This document shows positions 35,070 through 44,061 of a stretch of DNA of 64,000 bases, in pieces; the stretch's first letter is position 1; each line of letters begins with the position of its first letter. The notes below the pieces were generated by a model. That model did no database searches, was not told where the DNA came from, and saw only the letters and a list, made by a program, of their open reading frames with translations. The DNA comes from Thermobacillus sp. ZCTH02-B1 (GTDB lineage: Bacteria > Bacillota > Bacilli > Paenibacillales > Paenibacillaceae), in contig NZ_LZRU01000012.1 in NCBI RefSeq assembly GCF_002159085.1, positions 372,001 through 436,000 of the forward strand, in the 5' to 3' direction. The position numbers were made by a program, and so were the translations under genes.

Positions 35070-36494
35070 TCAGCCGTCGAAATACAGGCTGAATTCGTGC
35101 GGATGCGTACGGACGGCCACGTCCCGCGCTTCGGCGCGCTTGAACGCAATATAGTTTTCGATGAAGCCTTCGGAGAACACGCCGCCGGCCGTCAGGAACC
35201 CGTGGTCCGCTTCCAGCGCATCGAGCGCTTCGTCGAGCGAGCCCGGAACGCTGCGGATTTCGCGCTTCTCTTCCTCGCTCAACTCGTAGATGTTCTTGTC
35301 AAGCGGACCGTAGCCCAGCGCGCGCGGGTCGATCTTCCGCTGGATGCCGTCCAGGCCGGCCATCAGCATGCCGGCGAACGCGAGGTACGGGTTCGCCGTC
35401 GAGTCCGGCGTGCGGAATTCGATCCGGGCGCCCTTCGGCGTGACCGCCGCAACCGGGATCCGGATGGCCGCGGAGCGGTTGCCCTTCGAGAACACGAGGT
35501 TAACCGGCGCCTCGTAACCCGGGACGAGCCGCTTGTAGGAGTTCGTCGACGGGTTCGTCAGCGCGATCAGCGCCGGCGCGTGATACAGGATGCCGCCGAT
35601 GTAATACAGCGCGATGTCGCTCAGGTTCGCGTACCCGCCTTCCTGATAGAAGAGCGGCGTGTCGCCTTTGAAGATCGACTGGTGCGTGTGCATGCCGCTG
35701 CCGTTGTCGCCGAACAGCGGCTTCGGCATGAACGTCGCGACCTTGCCGTATTTGCGGGCCGTGTTGTGCACGATGTATTTGTATTTCATCAGGTTGTCGG
35801 CCGTCTTCGTCAGCGTGTCGAAGCGGAAGTTGATTTCGGCCTGACCGGCCGTCGCGACTTCATGGTGATGCCGCTCGACCTTCAGGCCCGCTTCCTGCAG
35901 CAGCCGCACCATCTCGGAGCGGATGTCCTGCTGCGAGTCGACCGGCGGAACCGGAACGTAGCCGCCCTTGATGCGGACCTTGAAGGCCAGGTTGCCGCCG
36001 TCTTCCCTGCGCCCCGAGTTCCAGAAGCCTTCCACGGAGTCGACTTCGTAGAACGACGTGTTCATGCCGCTGGCGTAGCGCACATCGTCGAAGATGAAGA
36101 ATTCCGATTCCGGCGCGAAATAGGCCGCCGTGCCGATGCCCGTGCTCTTCAGGTACGCTTCGGCCTTCTGCGCGATGCTGCGCGGGTCGCGGTCGTAACG
36201 TTCGCCTTCCGGCGTGTAGATGTTGCAGAGGACGATCAGCGTCGGATGCTCGGTGAACGGATCGACGTAGGCCGTGTCCGGATCCGGCAGCATGACCATG
36301 TCCGATTCTTCGATGCCGCGGAAGCCCGGGATCGAGGAGCCATCGAACGCGACGCCGTTCACGAACGTTTCCTCGCTGACCTGTTCCACCGGCACCGTGA
36401 CGTGGTGCGCGCGGCCCGCGAGGTCCGTGAAGCGAAAATCGACATACTGAATGTTTTTCGCCTTGATGACCTCAAAAACGTGTTGCGCAGGCAT
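35070..36494 (-). CDS. glnA: Glutamine synthetase, type I, GSI-beta-like
   Basis: 474 residues, ATP-dependent synthesis of glutamine from glutamate and ammonia. The metal and substrate motifs are FAPESEFFIFDDVRY, GQAEINFRFDTLTKTADNLM, FMPKPLFGDNGSGMHTHQSI, PTNSYKRL-type NPSTNSYKRLVPGYEAPVNL and NRSAAIRIP. Unlike the 444-residue GSI-alpha enzyme of B. subtilis, this protein has the internal insertion (VDSVEGFWNSGRREDGGNLA, then KGGYVPVPPVDSQQDIRSEM) and a Tyr in PLDKNIYELSEEEKR at the place of the adenylylation site of enterobacterial enzymes. No glnR lies beside it. It has a SigA promoter and two palindromes in the leader. Confidence 0.93.
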   Translation of the reverse strand: MPAQHVFEVIKAKNIQYVDFRFTDLAGRAHHVTVPVEQVSEETFVNGVAFDGSSIPGFRGIEESDMVMLPDPDTAYVDPFTEHPTLIVLCNIYTPEGERYDRDPRSIAQKAEAYLKSTGIGTAAYFAPESEFFIFDDVRYASGMNTSFYEVDSVEGFWNSGRREDGGNLAFKVRIKGGYVPVPPVDSQQDIRSEMVRLLQEAGLKVERHHHEVATAGQAEINFRFDTLTKTADNLMKYKYIVHNTARKYGKVATFMPKPLFGDNGSGMHTHQSIFKGDTPLFYQEGGYANLSDIALYYIGGILYHAPALIALTNPSTNSYKRLVPGYEAPVNLVFSKGNRSAAIRIPVAAVTPKGARIEFRTPDSTANPYLAFAGMLMAGLDGIQRKIDPRALGYGPLDKNIYELSEEEKREIRSVPGSLDEALDALEADHGFLTAGGVFSEGFIENYIAFKRAEARDVAVRTHPHEFSLYFDG

Positions 36495-36510
36495 GGTTTT
36501 TCCTCCATTC

Positions 36511-36547
36511 CCGAACGATTCGGATAGATTGAACGCCGAACGTTCAA
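36511..36547. promoter_or_regulatory. Two palindromes in the glnA leader
   Basis: CCGAACGATTCGG (36511-36523, 5-bp arms) and TTGAACG-CCGAA-CGTTCAA (36529-36547, 7-bp arms) lie between the glnA -10 and the start codon. They are not GlnR/TnrA sites (TGTNA-N7-TNACA). They may bind an unknown regulator. Confidence 0.5.
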
Positions 36548-36568
36548 CTTTTCGAATGATCTGACGTT

Positions 36569-36598
36569 ATTATAGAACCTGCGGTCCCGCCTCGTCAA
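36569..36598 (-). promoter_or_regulatory. SigA promoter of glnA
   Basis: On the minus strand, -35 TTGACG (36598-36593), an 18-bp spacer and -10 TATAAT (36574-36569), about 75 bp before the glnA ATG. The rest of the gap, 36600-36769, holds nothing I can name. Confidence 0.75.
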
Positions 36599-36769
36599 TA
36601 GTTATGTCATGTATTTTTTCGCTAATATGTTATATTGTCTTACACACGATTGAAGATTGCCCGACAATTCAATCGGCCTCCTGCCGCGGGCCGCGCCGAA
36701 CGTTCGATCTTCCCCCGCGTCCGTCCATGCCCCCGCGCACCCCCGGAACCGCCTCCGAACCCATGAAGA

Positions 36770-36807
36770 AAGCCCCGGATCCGGGCTGGTAACCCGAATC
36801 GGGGCTT
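36770..36807 (-). terminator. Terminator of the DAHP synthase gene
   Basis: AAGCCCCGGATCCGGG pairs with CCCGAATCGGGGCTT (one mismatch or bulge) 19 bp after the stop. On the minus strand only TCTTC follows, so the T-tract is weak. Confidence 0.6.
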
Positions 36808-36825
36808 CCGACTGGACGGGCGGCA

Positions 36826-37887
36826 TTATTTCTTCCACTCGCGGAACGCCTCGGCCGGCGCCTTCGGCGTGTCAAACCGCTTGCCGGCGAGCGGGGCGAG
36901 CTTCTCCAGTTCCTTCATCAGCTCGGCGAACTGATCCGGGAAGAGCGACTGGACGCCGTCGCCCGTCATCGAATTGTCCGGGTCGGTGTGCATCTCGATG
37001 ATCAGGCCGTCCGCGCCCGCCGCGACCGCCGCCTTCGCCATCGGCGCGACCAGCTCCCGCCGGCCGGTGCCGTGGCTCGGGTCGGCGATGATCGGCAGGT
37101 GGCTGAGCGTCTTGAGCGACGGAATCGCGGCCAGGTCGAGCGTGTTCCGCGTGTAGGGCTCGAACGTCCGGATGCCGCGCTCGCACAGGATGACGTCGGG
37201 ATTGCCGCCGGCGAGAATGTATTCCGCCGCGTTCAGGAACTCGTCGTAGGTCGCGCTGAACCCGCGCTTGAGCAGCACCGGCTTCCGGATCGTGCCGAGC
37301 TTGCGGAGCAGATCGAAATTCTGCATGTTGCGCGCGCCGACCTGCAGGATGTCGGCATATTCGGCGCAGATTTCGACGTATTCGGGCGTCATGACTTCCG
37401 TGACCGTGAGCAGGCCGTGCTTGCGGGCGGCCTCGGCCATCATGACGAGCCCCTCCACGCCGATGCCCTGGAAGCTGTACGGTCCGGTCCGCGGCTTGAA
37501 CGCGCCGCCGCGCAGCACCTGGCCGCCCGCCGCCTTGACGAGGCGGGCGATCTCGTCGATCTGATCCGGCGACTCGACGGCGCACGGACCGCCCATCACG
37601 ACCAGCTCGTCGCCGCCGATCCTGACGCCCTTGATCTCGATGACCGTGTCGTCCGGATGGAATTCGCGACTCGCGAGCTTGTAGGACTTCGAGATCTTGA
37701 TCACGTCCTCCACGCCGCGCATCGAGCGGAGATGCTCCGCCAGGGAAGGATCGGCCTTGCCGATGATGCCGATGACCGTCCGCTGCGTTCCCTTCGATAC
37801 GTGCGGCTGCACGCCGGCTTTCTCGATGTACCGGACGATCTCCTCGATGCGTTCGTCGGTGATGTCCGGCTTCGTGACGACGATCAT
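36826..37887 (-). CDS. aroF: 3-Deoxy-7-phosphoheptulonate (DAHP) synthase, type I-beta
   Basis: 353 residues, the first step of aromatic amino acid synthesis (erythrose 4-phosphate plus phosphoenolpyruvate). Residues 1-70 (MIVVTKPDITDERIEEIVRY to VEDVIKISKSYKLASRE) form a ferredoxin-like regulatory domain as in the Thermotoga enzyme. The TIM barrel has VVMGGPCAVESPDQIDEIAR, RGGAFKPRTGPYSFQG, LQVGARNMQNFDLLRKLG, RGFSATYDEFLNAAEYI and IADPSHGTGRRELV, giving the PEP and metal ligands. It appears monocistronic, with its own promoter. Tandem octamers in the leader may be regulatory. Confidence 0.93.
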   Translation of the reverse strand: MIVVTKPDITDERIEEIVRYIEKAGVQPHVSKGTQRTVIGIIGKADPSLAEHLRSMRGVEDVIKISKSYKLASREFHPDDTVIEIKGVRIGGDELVVMGGPCAVESPDQIDEIARLVKAAGGQVLRGGAFKPRTGPYSFQGIGVEGLVMMAEAARKHGLLTVTEVMTPEYVEICAEYADILQVGARNMQNFDLLRKLGTIRKPVLLKRGFSATYDEFLNAAEYILAGGNPDVILCERGIRTFEPYTRNTLDLAAIPSLKTLSHLPIIADPSHGTGRRELVAPMAKAAVAAGADGLIIEMHTDPDNSMTGDGVQSLFPDQFAELMKELEKLAPLAGKRFDTPKAPAEAFREWKK

Positions 37888-37913
37888 GCTGTCGACCCCT
37901 TTCGCACTTCATC

Positions 37914-37945
37914 GCTTATACGCTTTTAAGCTTTTATGCTTTTAA
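37914..37945. repeat. Four tandem octamers in the aroF leader
   Basis: GCTTATAC, GCTTTTAA, GCTTTTAT and GCTTTTAA follow one another without gaps (starts at 37914, 37922, 37930 and 37938). They lie between the promoter and the start codon. Confidence 0.6.
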
Positions 37946-37956
37946 CCGTTAAAGTA

Positions 37957-37985
37957 AATATAGTGCATGACGCGCGATTCGTCAA
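37957..37985 (-). promoter_or_regulatory. SigA promoter of aroF
   Basis: On the minus strand, -35 TTGACG (37985-37980), a 17-bp spacer and -10 TATATT (37962-37957). The octamer repeats begin about 11 bp downstream of the -10. Confidence 0.7.
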
Positions 37986-37989
37986 GGCG

Positions 37990-38026
37990 AAAAAACAAAA
38001 AAAGAGCCGCACCGGCGCGGCGCCGG
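37990..38026 (-). terminator. Terminator of ispH
   Basis: On the minus strand, a short CCGGCG/CGCCGG hairpin (nested with GCCGC/GCGGC) is followed by TCTTTTTTTGTTTTTT. It abuts the aroF -35. Confidence 0.65.
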
Positions 38027-38040
38027 GCAAGCCCGCTTCG

Positions 38041-38991
38041 TTATTCCTCCGACCGGCTGCGCACCGTCGGCAGCAGCTTCGCCGGGTTCACCGTGCGCCG
38101 GATCTCCCAGGTCTCGGGCCGGTCGGGGTCGTACTGTTCGAGATATTCGATGACTTCCCGCGTGATCGGCGTCGGCGTCGAAGCGCCCGAGGTGACGGCC
38201 ACCCGCCGCACCCCTTCCAGCCACTCGCGCCGGATCTCGGTCACGTCCGCGACGCGATACGCCTTGACGCCGGCGATCTCCTCCGCCACCTGCGCGAGCC
38301 GGTTCGAGTTGTTGCTGCGCGGGTCGCCGACGACGATGCACAGATCGGCGCCCTTCGCCTGCTCGGCCACGGCCTCCTGGCGCAGCTGCGTGGCGAGGCA
38401 AATCTCGTTGTGCACCTCGGCGCCGGGGAAACGCTTGAGCAGCTTGGCCACGAGATCGCGGACGTCCCATTGCGACATCGTCGTCTGGTTCGTGATCACG
38501 ATTTTGTCCGACCGCACGTCCAGCCGCCCGATGTCCGCCTCCGTCTCGACCAGGTGGACGCGGTCCGGCGCGATGCCGATGGCGCCCTCCGGTTCCGGAT
38601 GCCCTTTCTTGCCGATGTAGATGATCTCGTAGCCTTCCGCCGTCTTGTCGCGGATCAGGTCGTGCGTCTTCGTCACGTCCGGGCAGGTCGCATCGACGAC
38701 CGTCAGCCCCTTCTCCCGCGCCCTCCGCCGCACTTCCGGGGATACGCCGTGGGCCGTGAAGATGACCGTGCCCCGGTCGATCTTCTCCAGAATCTCGAGC
38801 CGGTTCTCGCCATCCAGCGTAATGATGCCTTCCCGCTCGAACGCCTCCGTCACGTGCCGGTTGTGCACGATCATGCCGAGGATATGGATCGGCCGCGGCA
38901 GATCCGGATTCCGCGCCGCCTGCAGCGCCAGCACCATCGCGTCGACGACGCCGTAGCAGTAACCGCGGGGCGTGATTTTGATGACTTCCAT
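38041..38991 (-). CDS. ispH: 4-Hydroxy-3-methylbut-2-enyl diphosphate reductase
   Basis: 316 residues, a [4Fe-4S] enzyme of the last step of the MEP isoprenoid pathway (IspH/LytB). The three cluster cysteines are visible in [14 protein letters not shown] (Cys near 12), [14 protein letters not shown] and [31 protein letters not shown] and [14 protein letters not shown] hold substrate histidines. ATG 38991 has GGAAGGCGG upstream. The gene lies 26 bp after the histidine kinase stop, so co-transcription with the two-component system is possible; suf supplies its cluster type. Confidence 0.95.
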   Translation of the reverse strand: MEVIKITPRGYCYGVVDAMVLALQAARNPDLPRPIHILGMIVHNRHVTEAFEREGIITLDGENRLEILEKIDRGTVIFTAHGVSPEVRRRAREKGLTVVDATCPDVTKTHDLIRDKTAEGYEIIYIGKKGHPEPEGAIGIAPDRVHLVETEADIGRLDVRSDKIVITNQTTMSQWDVRDLVAKLLKRFPGAEVHNEICLATQLRQEAVAEQAKGADLCIVVGDPRSNNSNRLAQVAEEIAGVKAYRVADVTEIRREWLEGVRRVAVTSGASTPTPITREVIEYLEQYDPDRPETWEIRRTVNPAKLLPTVRSRSEE

Positions 38992-39017
38992 GAAACGTTC
39001 ACCGCCTTCCGGCCGGC

Positions 39018-40517
39018 TCATCCGTTCGTCCGGCCCGCTTCATCCATTATAGCGGAATCCGTCTCCCGGGAAAACAGAACCGGCAGCCAGATCGTGAACG
39101 TCGTGCCTCCCCCTTCCCGCGTGCGCACTTCCACCGATCCGCGGTGCTCGTCGAGGATCCATTTCGCAATCGCGAGCCCCAGCCCGGTGCCGGACGTCCT
39201 GCCGCGCGACACGTCCGCCCGGTAGAACCGCTCGAAGATGTGCGGCACTTCGTCGCCGCTCATGCCGATGCCGGTGTCGGCGATGACCAGGCCGACCTGA
39301 CCGGCCTCGCGCTTCGCCTCCAGCTTAACGTACCCCTCCGGCGTGTATTTGAACGCGTTCTCGATGAAAATGAACAGCAACTGGCGGAGGTAATCGGCGT
39401 TGCCGAGCACCTTCACGCCTTCGAGCGGGGACAGATCGCCCACGCGGAAATCCGCCTTCCGCGGCAGGTGCACCGCGTTCCGCGCCACTTCCTCCACAAT
39501 CGGCTGCAGCTCGACCTCGGCCTTCTCCATCACGTACCCGGCGTCGGCCCGCGCGAGGGAGAGCAGATCGGAGACAAGCCGGCTCATCCGCTCCGCCTCC
39601 TCCGCGATGTCGCGCATCGCCTCGAACGAGAGGGCCGCGCGCTCGGCGTCGAGCACGATGCCGCCCGGCGCGGCGCCGCCGTCGGCCGCGGCGGATTTCC
39701 ACATCCGCTCGAGCAGATCGATGTTGCCGCGGATCGTCGTCAGCGGCGTCCGGAGCTCGTGCGAGGCGTCCGAGACGAAGCGGCGCTGCGCCTTGTACGC
39801 CTCCTCGAGATCGTTGTACGCCCGCTCGAGGCGGGCGAGCATGCCGTTCAGCGTATCCGTCAGCCGCCCCAGCTCGTCGTTCGGCCCGCGACGCGCGATG
39901 CGCACGCTGAGGTTTTCGCCGCTTTCGATCCGGTTCGTCGCCCGGATGACCTCCTCGATCGGGCGGAGCGCCTTGTCCGCGATGAACAGTCCGATCGTGA
40001 ACGCAATCAGGATGACGGCGAGCGACGTGATGATCAGGATCGTCCGGAGCCCTTCCAGGAAGGAGTCCTCCGCCTGCGTGTTCGCGATGACCTGCAGCAG
40101 GCCGACCAGTTCCCCGTTCGGCAGCAGGATCGGGTACTGGTACGCCAGGAAATTGTAGCCGTGCGCCTGAAAGCGCGTATACCCCGCCTTCGGCGATTCC
40201 TCCGGCTTCGGATACGGAAAATGCACCTCCGTCCCGTCCACCGTCAGCGCCGAAGAGCGAATTTGCCCGTTCGTGTAGTTGACGAGCTGGACATAGATGC
40301 CCTCGTAGCCGAGGCGGCCGGTCAAATTCAGGCGCAGGTCGCGGAACACGTTGTACGAGACGTGCACATTGAGCTGATTGAACTGGCTCCTGAGCTGCTC
40401 CCGCGTGTTGTCGTAGGTATTGTAATGGACGAACAGATAAATGCCGACCCCGAGCACCATCATCGTGAACGCCAGCAGTCCGGAATACCACAGCGTCAGC
40501 CGCAGCCGGATCGACAT
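39018..40517 (-). CDS. Membrane sensor histidine kinase (HAMP, HisKA, HATPase)
   Basis: 499 residues. TM1 ([20 protein letters not shown]), an extracellular domain (about 30-165), TM2 ([20 protein letters not shown]), HAMP ([20 protein letters not shown]), a HisKA H-box [20 protein letters not shown] with the phosphorylated His, an N-box [14 protein letters not shown], and G-boxes [14 protein letters not shown] and [16 protein letters not shown] 40517 (AGAGAGCGG upstream) overlaps the last base of the response-regulator stop, so it is translationally coupled to that gene. The signal is unknown. Proximity to an HtrA-type protease suggests envelope stress, as in CssS or ArlS-type systems. Confidence 0.88.
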   Translation of the reverse strand: MSIRLRLTLWYSGLLAFTMMVLGVGIYLFVHYNTYDNTREQLRSQFNQLNVHVSYNVFRDLRLNLTGRLGYEGIYVQLVNYTNGQIRSSALTVDGTEVHFPYPKPEESPKAGYTRFQAHGYNFLAYQYPILLPNGELVGLLQVIANTQAEDSFLEGLRTILIITSLAVILIAFTIGLFIADKALRPIEEVIRATNRIESGENLSVRIARRGPNDELGRLTDTLNGMLARLERAYNDLEEAYKAQRRFVSDASHELRTPLTTIRGNIDLLERMWKSAAADGGAAPGGIVLDAERAALSFEAMRDIAEEAERMSRLVSDLLSLARADAGYVMEKAEVELQPIVEEVARNAVHLPRKADFRVGDLSPLEGVKVLGNADYLRQLLFIFIENAFKYTPEGYVKLEAKREAGQVGLVIADTGIGMSGDEVPHIFERFYRADVSRGRTSGTGLGLAIAKWILDEHRGSVEVRTREGGGTTFTIWLPVLFSRETDSAIMDEAGRTNG

Positions 40518-41209
40518 CAACCGCTCTCTCCCTTGAGCACGTAGCCGGTGCCGCGCACCGTCTGGATCAGCCGCTTCTCGCCGCCTTCCTCCAGCTTCTG
40601 GCGCAGCATCGCGATGTATACCTCCAGCACGTTCGACTCGCCGCTGAAGTCGTAGCCCCAGATTTTCTCCATGATCATCTCGCGGGTGAGCACGCGCCGC
40701 GGATTCGACATGAACAGATGGAGCAGGTCGAACTCCTTGCTCGTCAGCTCGAACGTCCGACCGCCGCGGCTCGCCTCGCGGGAATCGAGATCCAGCACGA
40801 GGTCCTCGAACACGAGCCGGTTGCCCGACGTCTCGCCGGAGGCATGCTTGCGGCGCAGCAGGGCCCGGACGCGGGCGAGCAGCTCCTCCAGCGCGAACGG
40901 CTTCACCAGATAGTCGTCGGCGCCGAGGTCGAGCCCCTTGACGCGATCCTTCACCTCATCCTTCGCCGTCAGCATCAGGATCGGCACGTTGCTGCCGCTC
41001 TTCCGGATGCGCTCGCACACTTCCCAGCCGTCCAGGTTCGGCATCATGACGTCCAGCACGACGAGATCGGGTTCATGCTCCAGTATTTTCTGCAGCCCTT
41101 CCCGCCCGTCGTGCGCCGTCGTCACGTCGTAACCTTCGAACGTCAGGCTGCGCCTGAGCAGGGAAGTGATCTTCTCGTCGTCGTCCACCACCAGGATTTT
41201 TGCCCTCAT
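40517..41209 (-). CDS. OmpR-family response regulator
   Basis: 230 residues. The receiver domain ([20 protein letters not shown]) has the phospho-acceptor Asp in [18 protein letters not shown], the conserved Thr in [11 protein letters not shown] and Lys in [14 protein letters not shown]. The C-terminal winged helix ([54 protein letters not shown]) is of the OmpR/PhoB type. ATG 41209 is preferred over ATG 41215 because GGGGGGA lies 7 nt before it. It lies 113 bp downstream of the HtrA-like gene and is coupled to the kinase gene. Confidence 0.92.
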   Translation of the reverse strand: MRAKILVVDDDEKITSLLRRSLTFEGYDVTTAHDGREGLQKILEHEPDLVVLDVMMPNLDGWEVCERIRKSGSNVPILMLTAKDEVKDRVKGLDLGADDYLVKPFALEELLARVRALLRRKHASGETSGNRLVFEDLVLDLDSREASRGGRTFELTSKEFDLLHLFMSNPRRVLTREMIMEKIWGYDFSGESNVLEVYIAMLRQKLEEGGEKRLIQTVRGTGYVLKGESG

Positions 41210-41322
41210 GCGCATTCCCCCCGTCCGGGCCTTCGAACATGCGAGAAGCGCAGACCGGCCGCGAAACCGGCTGCGCTTGCCGCAACGTCTGACCTACCGT
41301 ATTCGATCCGCCCGACGCCCCG

Positions 41323-43092
41323 TCATTCGACGTTGTAGTCGTTCTTGTCGCCGATCGTCACCGTGATCTGGATCTGGCGGCCGCCGCGGATGACGTCGAG
41401 CACCGCCTGATCGCCCACTTTCTTATTCTGGATCGCCTTGATCAATTCCTCTTTCGTGTCGTACTTCTTGCCGTCCATGCCGACGATGACGTCGTACTGG
41501 CGCAGGTCCGCCTTGTAGGCCGGCGAGTTGTAGAGGATGTTCACGACGACCGAGCCCTTCGTGTCATCCAGGCCGAGCTGACGGGCCGCGGTCTCGGTGA
41601 CGTCCGCCAGCGTCGCGCCGATGAACGGCTGCGGCACCGGCTTGTTCTCCTTCAGCACGTCCAGCACCTCGAGGATCGTGCTGGTCGGGATCGCGAAGCC
41701 GATGCCCTGGGCCGTCGTGGACACCGCCGTGTTCATGCCGATGACCTCGCCGTTCAGGTTGAGGAGCGGGCCGCCGGAGTTGCCCGGGTTGATCGACGCG
41801 TCCGTCTGCAGCAGGTGCTGATACTGCCGCGTGCCGTTCGGATCCTGGATCGTGATCGGCCGCTCCTTCGCGCTGAGCACGCCGACCGTCACCGTATGGT
41901 CGAAGCCGTTCGGATTGCCGATCGCGACGACCCACTCGCCGACCGCGATCGCGTCCGAATCGCCGAGCTTGAGCGTCGGGAAATCCTTGTCGCCGTTGAT
42001 CTTGAGCACCGCGAGGTCGAGATCGTAGCTGGAGCCGAGCAGTTCCGCCTCGAACGGCTCCTCGTAACCGAGCACCGTGACCATGATTTTGTCCGCGCCG
42101 CCCACCACGTGCTGATTCGTCAGGATGTAGCCTGCCTTGTCGAAGAAGAACCCGGAGCCGAGGCCGCTCGGGACCAGCCGCTGGCTTCCTCCGTCATCCG
42201 ACGGCATGCGGTAATAGTCGCCGAAGAACTGCCGGAAGAACGGATCGTCGAACAGGCTGCCGCCCGAACGCGCGCGCGACCGCACGTACGTCTCGATCTT
42301 CACGACGGCGGGAGACGCGCGCTCGACGATCTGCGCGATGTTGTTCGGCCGGACGATGTCGATCGCGTTCGACACCGTCGACGCCGTCGTCGTGCCGCCG
42401 GACGATCCACCCGAACCGCCTTCCGTCGAATCGTCCGTTTCGGACGGGGTCAACGGCCCCTGCGATGCCATTCCGCCGGAACCGCCCGTGAACAGGTTCA
42501 TCACGTCGGCCGCGAACATGAGGGTGCCGGTCAGCAGCACGCCCGCAAGAAACGCGGCCACGGGCGCCGTCCACGAACGGCGCGGTTTCTCCCGCACCGT
42601 CCACGTCCGCACCGGCGCAACCGGCCGATGCGGCGCGGCGGACGCGATCCGCTCCGATGAAGCAAACTCGCTCCGGCCCGGCTGCCGCGCAACGGACGAC
42701 TCCCCGTCCGCCCCCGGACGGAACGGCCCGTACGAGTAGTAATAGACGGGTCTTGCGGACGCATTCGGAGCATCCGCCGAAGCGCCTTCCGCCGATCCGG
42801 CCGCGGAGCCCGAAGCGCCGTGCGCGGCATTCGCGGATTCCGCCCCGCCGTCCTGCGGGCCCGCGAATCCGCCTGCGCCGGCCGCCGCATCCGCGGAACC
42901 GCCCGTCGTGCCCGCGAAGCCGTCCGCACCTCCCGCGTAACCGCCGGCGCCTGCCGCGCCTGCGGCGAAGCCGTTCATCCGCGCGTCATCCCGGCCGTCC
43001 AGGAGATCCTGACGTTCCCGCTCCTCGCCGTCGTTCTCTCCGGGACGCCGGTCATACGCGTCATAAGGCCGATTCTGGTTCCTGTCGTCCAT
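41323..43092 (-). CDS. Membrane-anchored HtrA-like serine protease with PDZ domain
   Basis: 589 residues. An unusually long cytoplasmic N-terminal region (about 170 residues) is almost pure Gly/Ala/Asp/Ser low-complexity, then one transmembrane helix (APVAAFLAGVLLTGTLMFAA). The protease domain has the catalytic His in ILTNQHVVGGADK, Asp in SSYDLDLAVLKIN and Ser in SINPGNSGGPLLNLNGEVIG. A single PDZ domain (PQPFIGATLADVTETAARQL, then SPAYKADLRQYDVIVGMDGK) follows. In Bacillus such proteases degrade or refold damaged exported proteins and are induced by two-component systems. It lies upstream of one here and reads toward it. Confidence 0.88.
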   Translation of the reverse strand: MDDRNQNRPYDAYDRRPGENDGEERERQDLLDGRDDARMNGFAAGAAGAGGYAGGADGFAGTTGGSADAAAGAGGFAGPQDGGAESANAAHGASGSAAGSAEGASADAPNASARPVYYYSYGPFRPGADGESSVARQPGRSEFASSERIASAAPHRPVAPVRTWTVREKPRRSWTAPVAAFLAGVLLTGTLMFAADVMNLFTGGSGGMASQGPLTPSETDDSTEGGSGGSSGGTTTASTVSNAIDIVRPNNIAQIVERASPAVVKIETYVRSRARSGGSLFDDPFFRQFFGDYYRMPSDDGGSQRLVPSGLGSGFFFDKAGYILTNQHVVGGADKIMVTVLGYEEPFEAELLGSSYDLDLAVLKINGDKDFPTLKLGDSDAIAVGEWVVAIGNPNGFDHTVTVGVLSAKERPITIQDPNGTRQYQHLLQTDASINPGNSGGPLLNLNGEVIGMNTAVSTTAQGIGFAIPTSTILEVLDVLKENKPVPQPFIGATLADVTETAARQLGLDDTKGSVVVNILYNSPAYKADLRQYDVIVGMDGKKYDTKEELIKAIQNKKVGDQAVLDVIRGGRQIQITVTIGDKNDYNVE

Positions 43093-43251
43093 CGCAGCCT
43101 CTCCTCCTTGCTCATGTCGGAATACGATCCACGATCATTGTCGTCCCCGCGATATCAAGCATGCCATCCCGAGATTAATTCAATCTTAAAGCAGGTTTAA
43201 ACACAAATAAAATCCATTTCCGCGGCGGAACCGACGGCGGGAAAACCGCAA

Positions 43252-43286
43252 TAAAAAAGAGAATCCCGCTTGCTGCCGGGACTCTC
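43252..43286 (-). terminator. Terminator of yugN
   Basis: On the minus strand GAGAGTCCCG pairs with CGGGATTCTC (one mismatch), followed by TTTTTTATTG. It lies about 60 bp after the yugN stop and upstream of the HtrA gene. Confidence 0.8.
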
Positions 43287-43344
43287 CGACGGTCCAGCCG
43301 TCCATCCGTGCAGTCTGACTTTCTGGCAGCGCGCACAAACCCCG

Positions 43345-43764
43345 TCAGTTCCGGAGCAGCGCCGATTCGGCGACCCTGAGCATTTCCTCCGCCCGCTTCG
43401 CCCATTCCGGCGCGATCCGGGCGTCCGGATCCTTCGGCGCCGCGAACTGGTCGATCAGCCCGGCGGACAGCCGCATGCCGGCGCCCGTGTCCACGCCGTC
43501 CTGATGGACATGCCGCAGCGCGTACGGCTTGCCGAAACGGATGACCGCGTCGTTCTCCTCTTCCTCGGCGTCGATATGTCCGTGCGTCGCGACGAACGGC
43601 AGCCTGAGCCACATCTCCCGCTTCTCGCCGTCCAGCACGCGGTCGAAGCATCCGCCGTCGTACTCCCAGCCCCCGCCGAGGACAAAGCCGAGATCGCCCA
43701 GCACGCCGCGCGCTTCGACGAACTTGAATTCCCGGTTTTCGAGCTGCGATTCCAGCGGCAACAT
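43345..43764 (-). CDS. yugN: YugN-like family protein
   Basis: 139 residues. VLGDLGFVLGGGWEYDGGCF and EMWLRLPFVATHGHIDAEEE, then VIRFGKPYALRHVHQDGVDT, are segments of the YugN family, found in Bacillales, function unknown. The conserved acidic cluster EEEEND and the HVHQDG segment could form a metal site, but no catalysis is known. GAAGGGG lies before ATG 43764 at a long spacing. It reads from a GC-rich upstream gap and ends in a good terminator, so it is likely a single-gene unit. Confidence 0.8.
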   Translation of the reverse strand: MLPLESQLENREFKFVEARGVLGDLGFVLGGGWEYDGGCFDRVLDGEKREMWLRLPFVATHGHIDAEEEENDAVIRFGKPYALRHVHQDGVDTGAGMRLSAGLIDQFAAPKDPDARIAPEWAKRAEEMLRVAESALLRN

Positions 43765-44061
43765 GGCCTGCGACCGACCCCTTCAGGCATGAAATGGCAT
43801 AAGATCAGCATGCCCGTCATCGCCGGAAAATATGCGGGCGGTCCTCGCCGGCCGGCGGAAATCGCGCCTCGCCACGCCGGGCGCGCCGGACGGCCGCCGG
43901 GAGCCGGAAGCGGGCGGTCAGCCGCCGGGCCCCCCGGTGCAGGATCGATGCCGGACGCGGAGCCCCGAAGCCGCGCCCGGAACAACGCCGGCAGGACCGA
44001 TCCCGTACCGGAGATGCCGAACCCCGATGCCGCGCCCGGTCCCGGGCCCGCTCCGGTTCCG
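43765..44061. other. GC-rich gap upstream of yugN
   Basis: 297 bp of Pro/Gly/Arg-rich, codon-biased DNA in all frames. I see no conserved reading frame, no clear promoter and no stem. The many short open frames look like composition effects. Confidence 0.4.

Noticed and set aside
43111..43200. A short frame beginning MSEYDPRSLSSPRYQA upstream of the HtrA gene
   Set aside because: There is no ribosome-binding site, and it lies antisense to the HtrA leader. Nothing else supports it.
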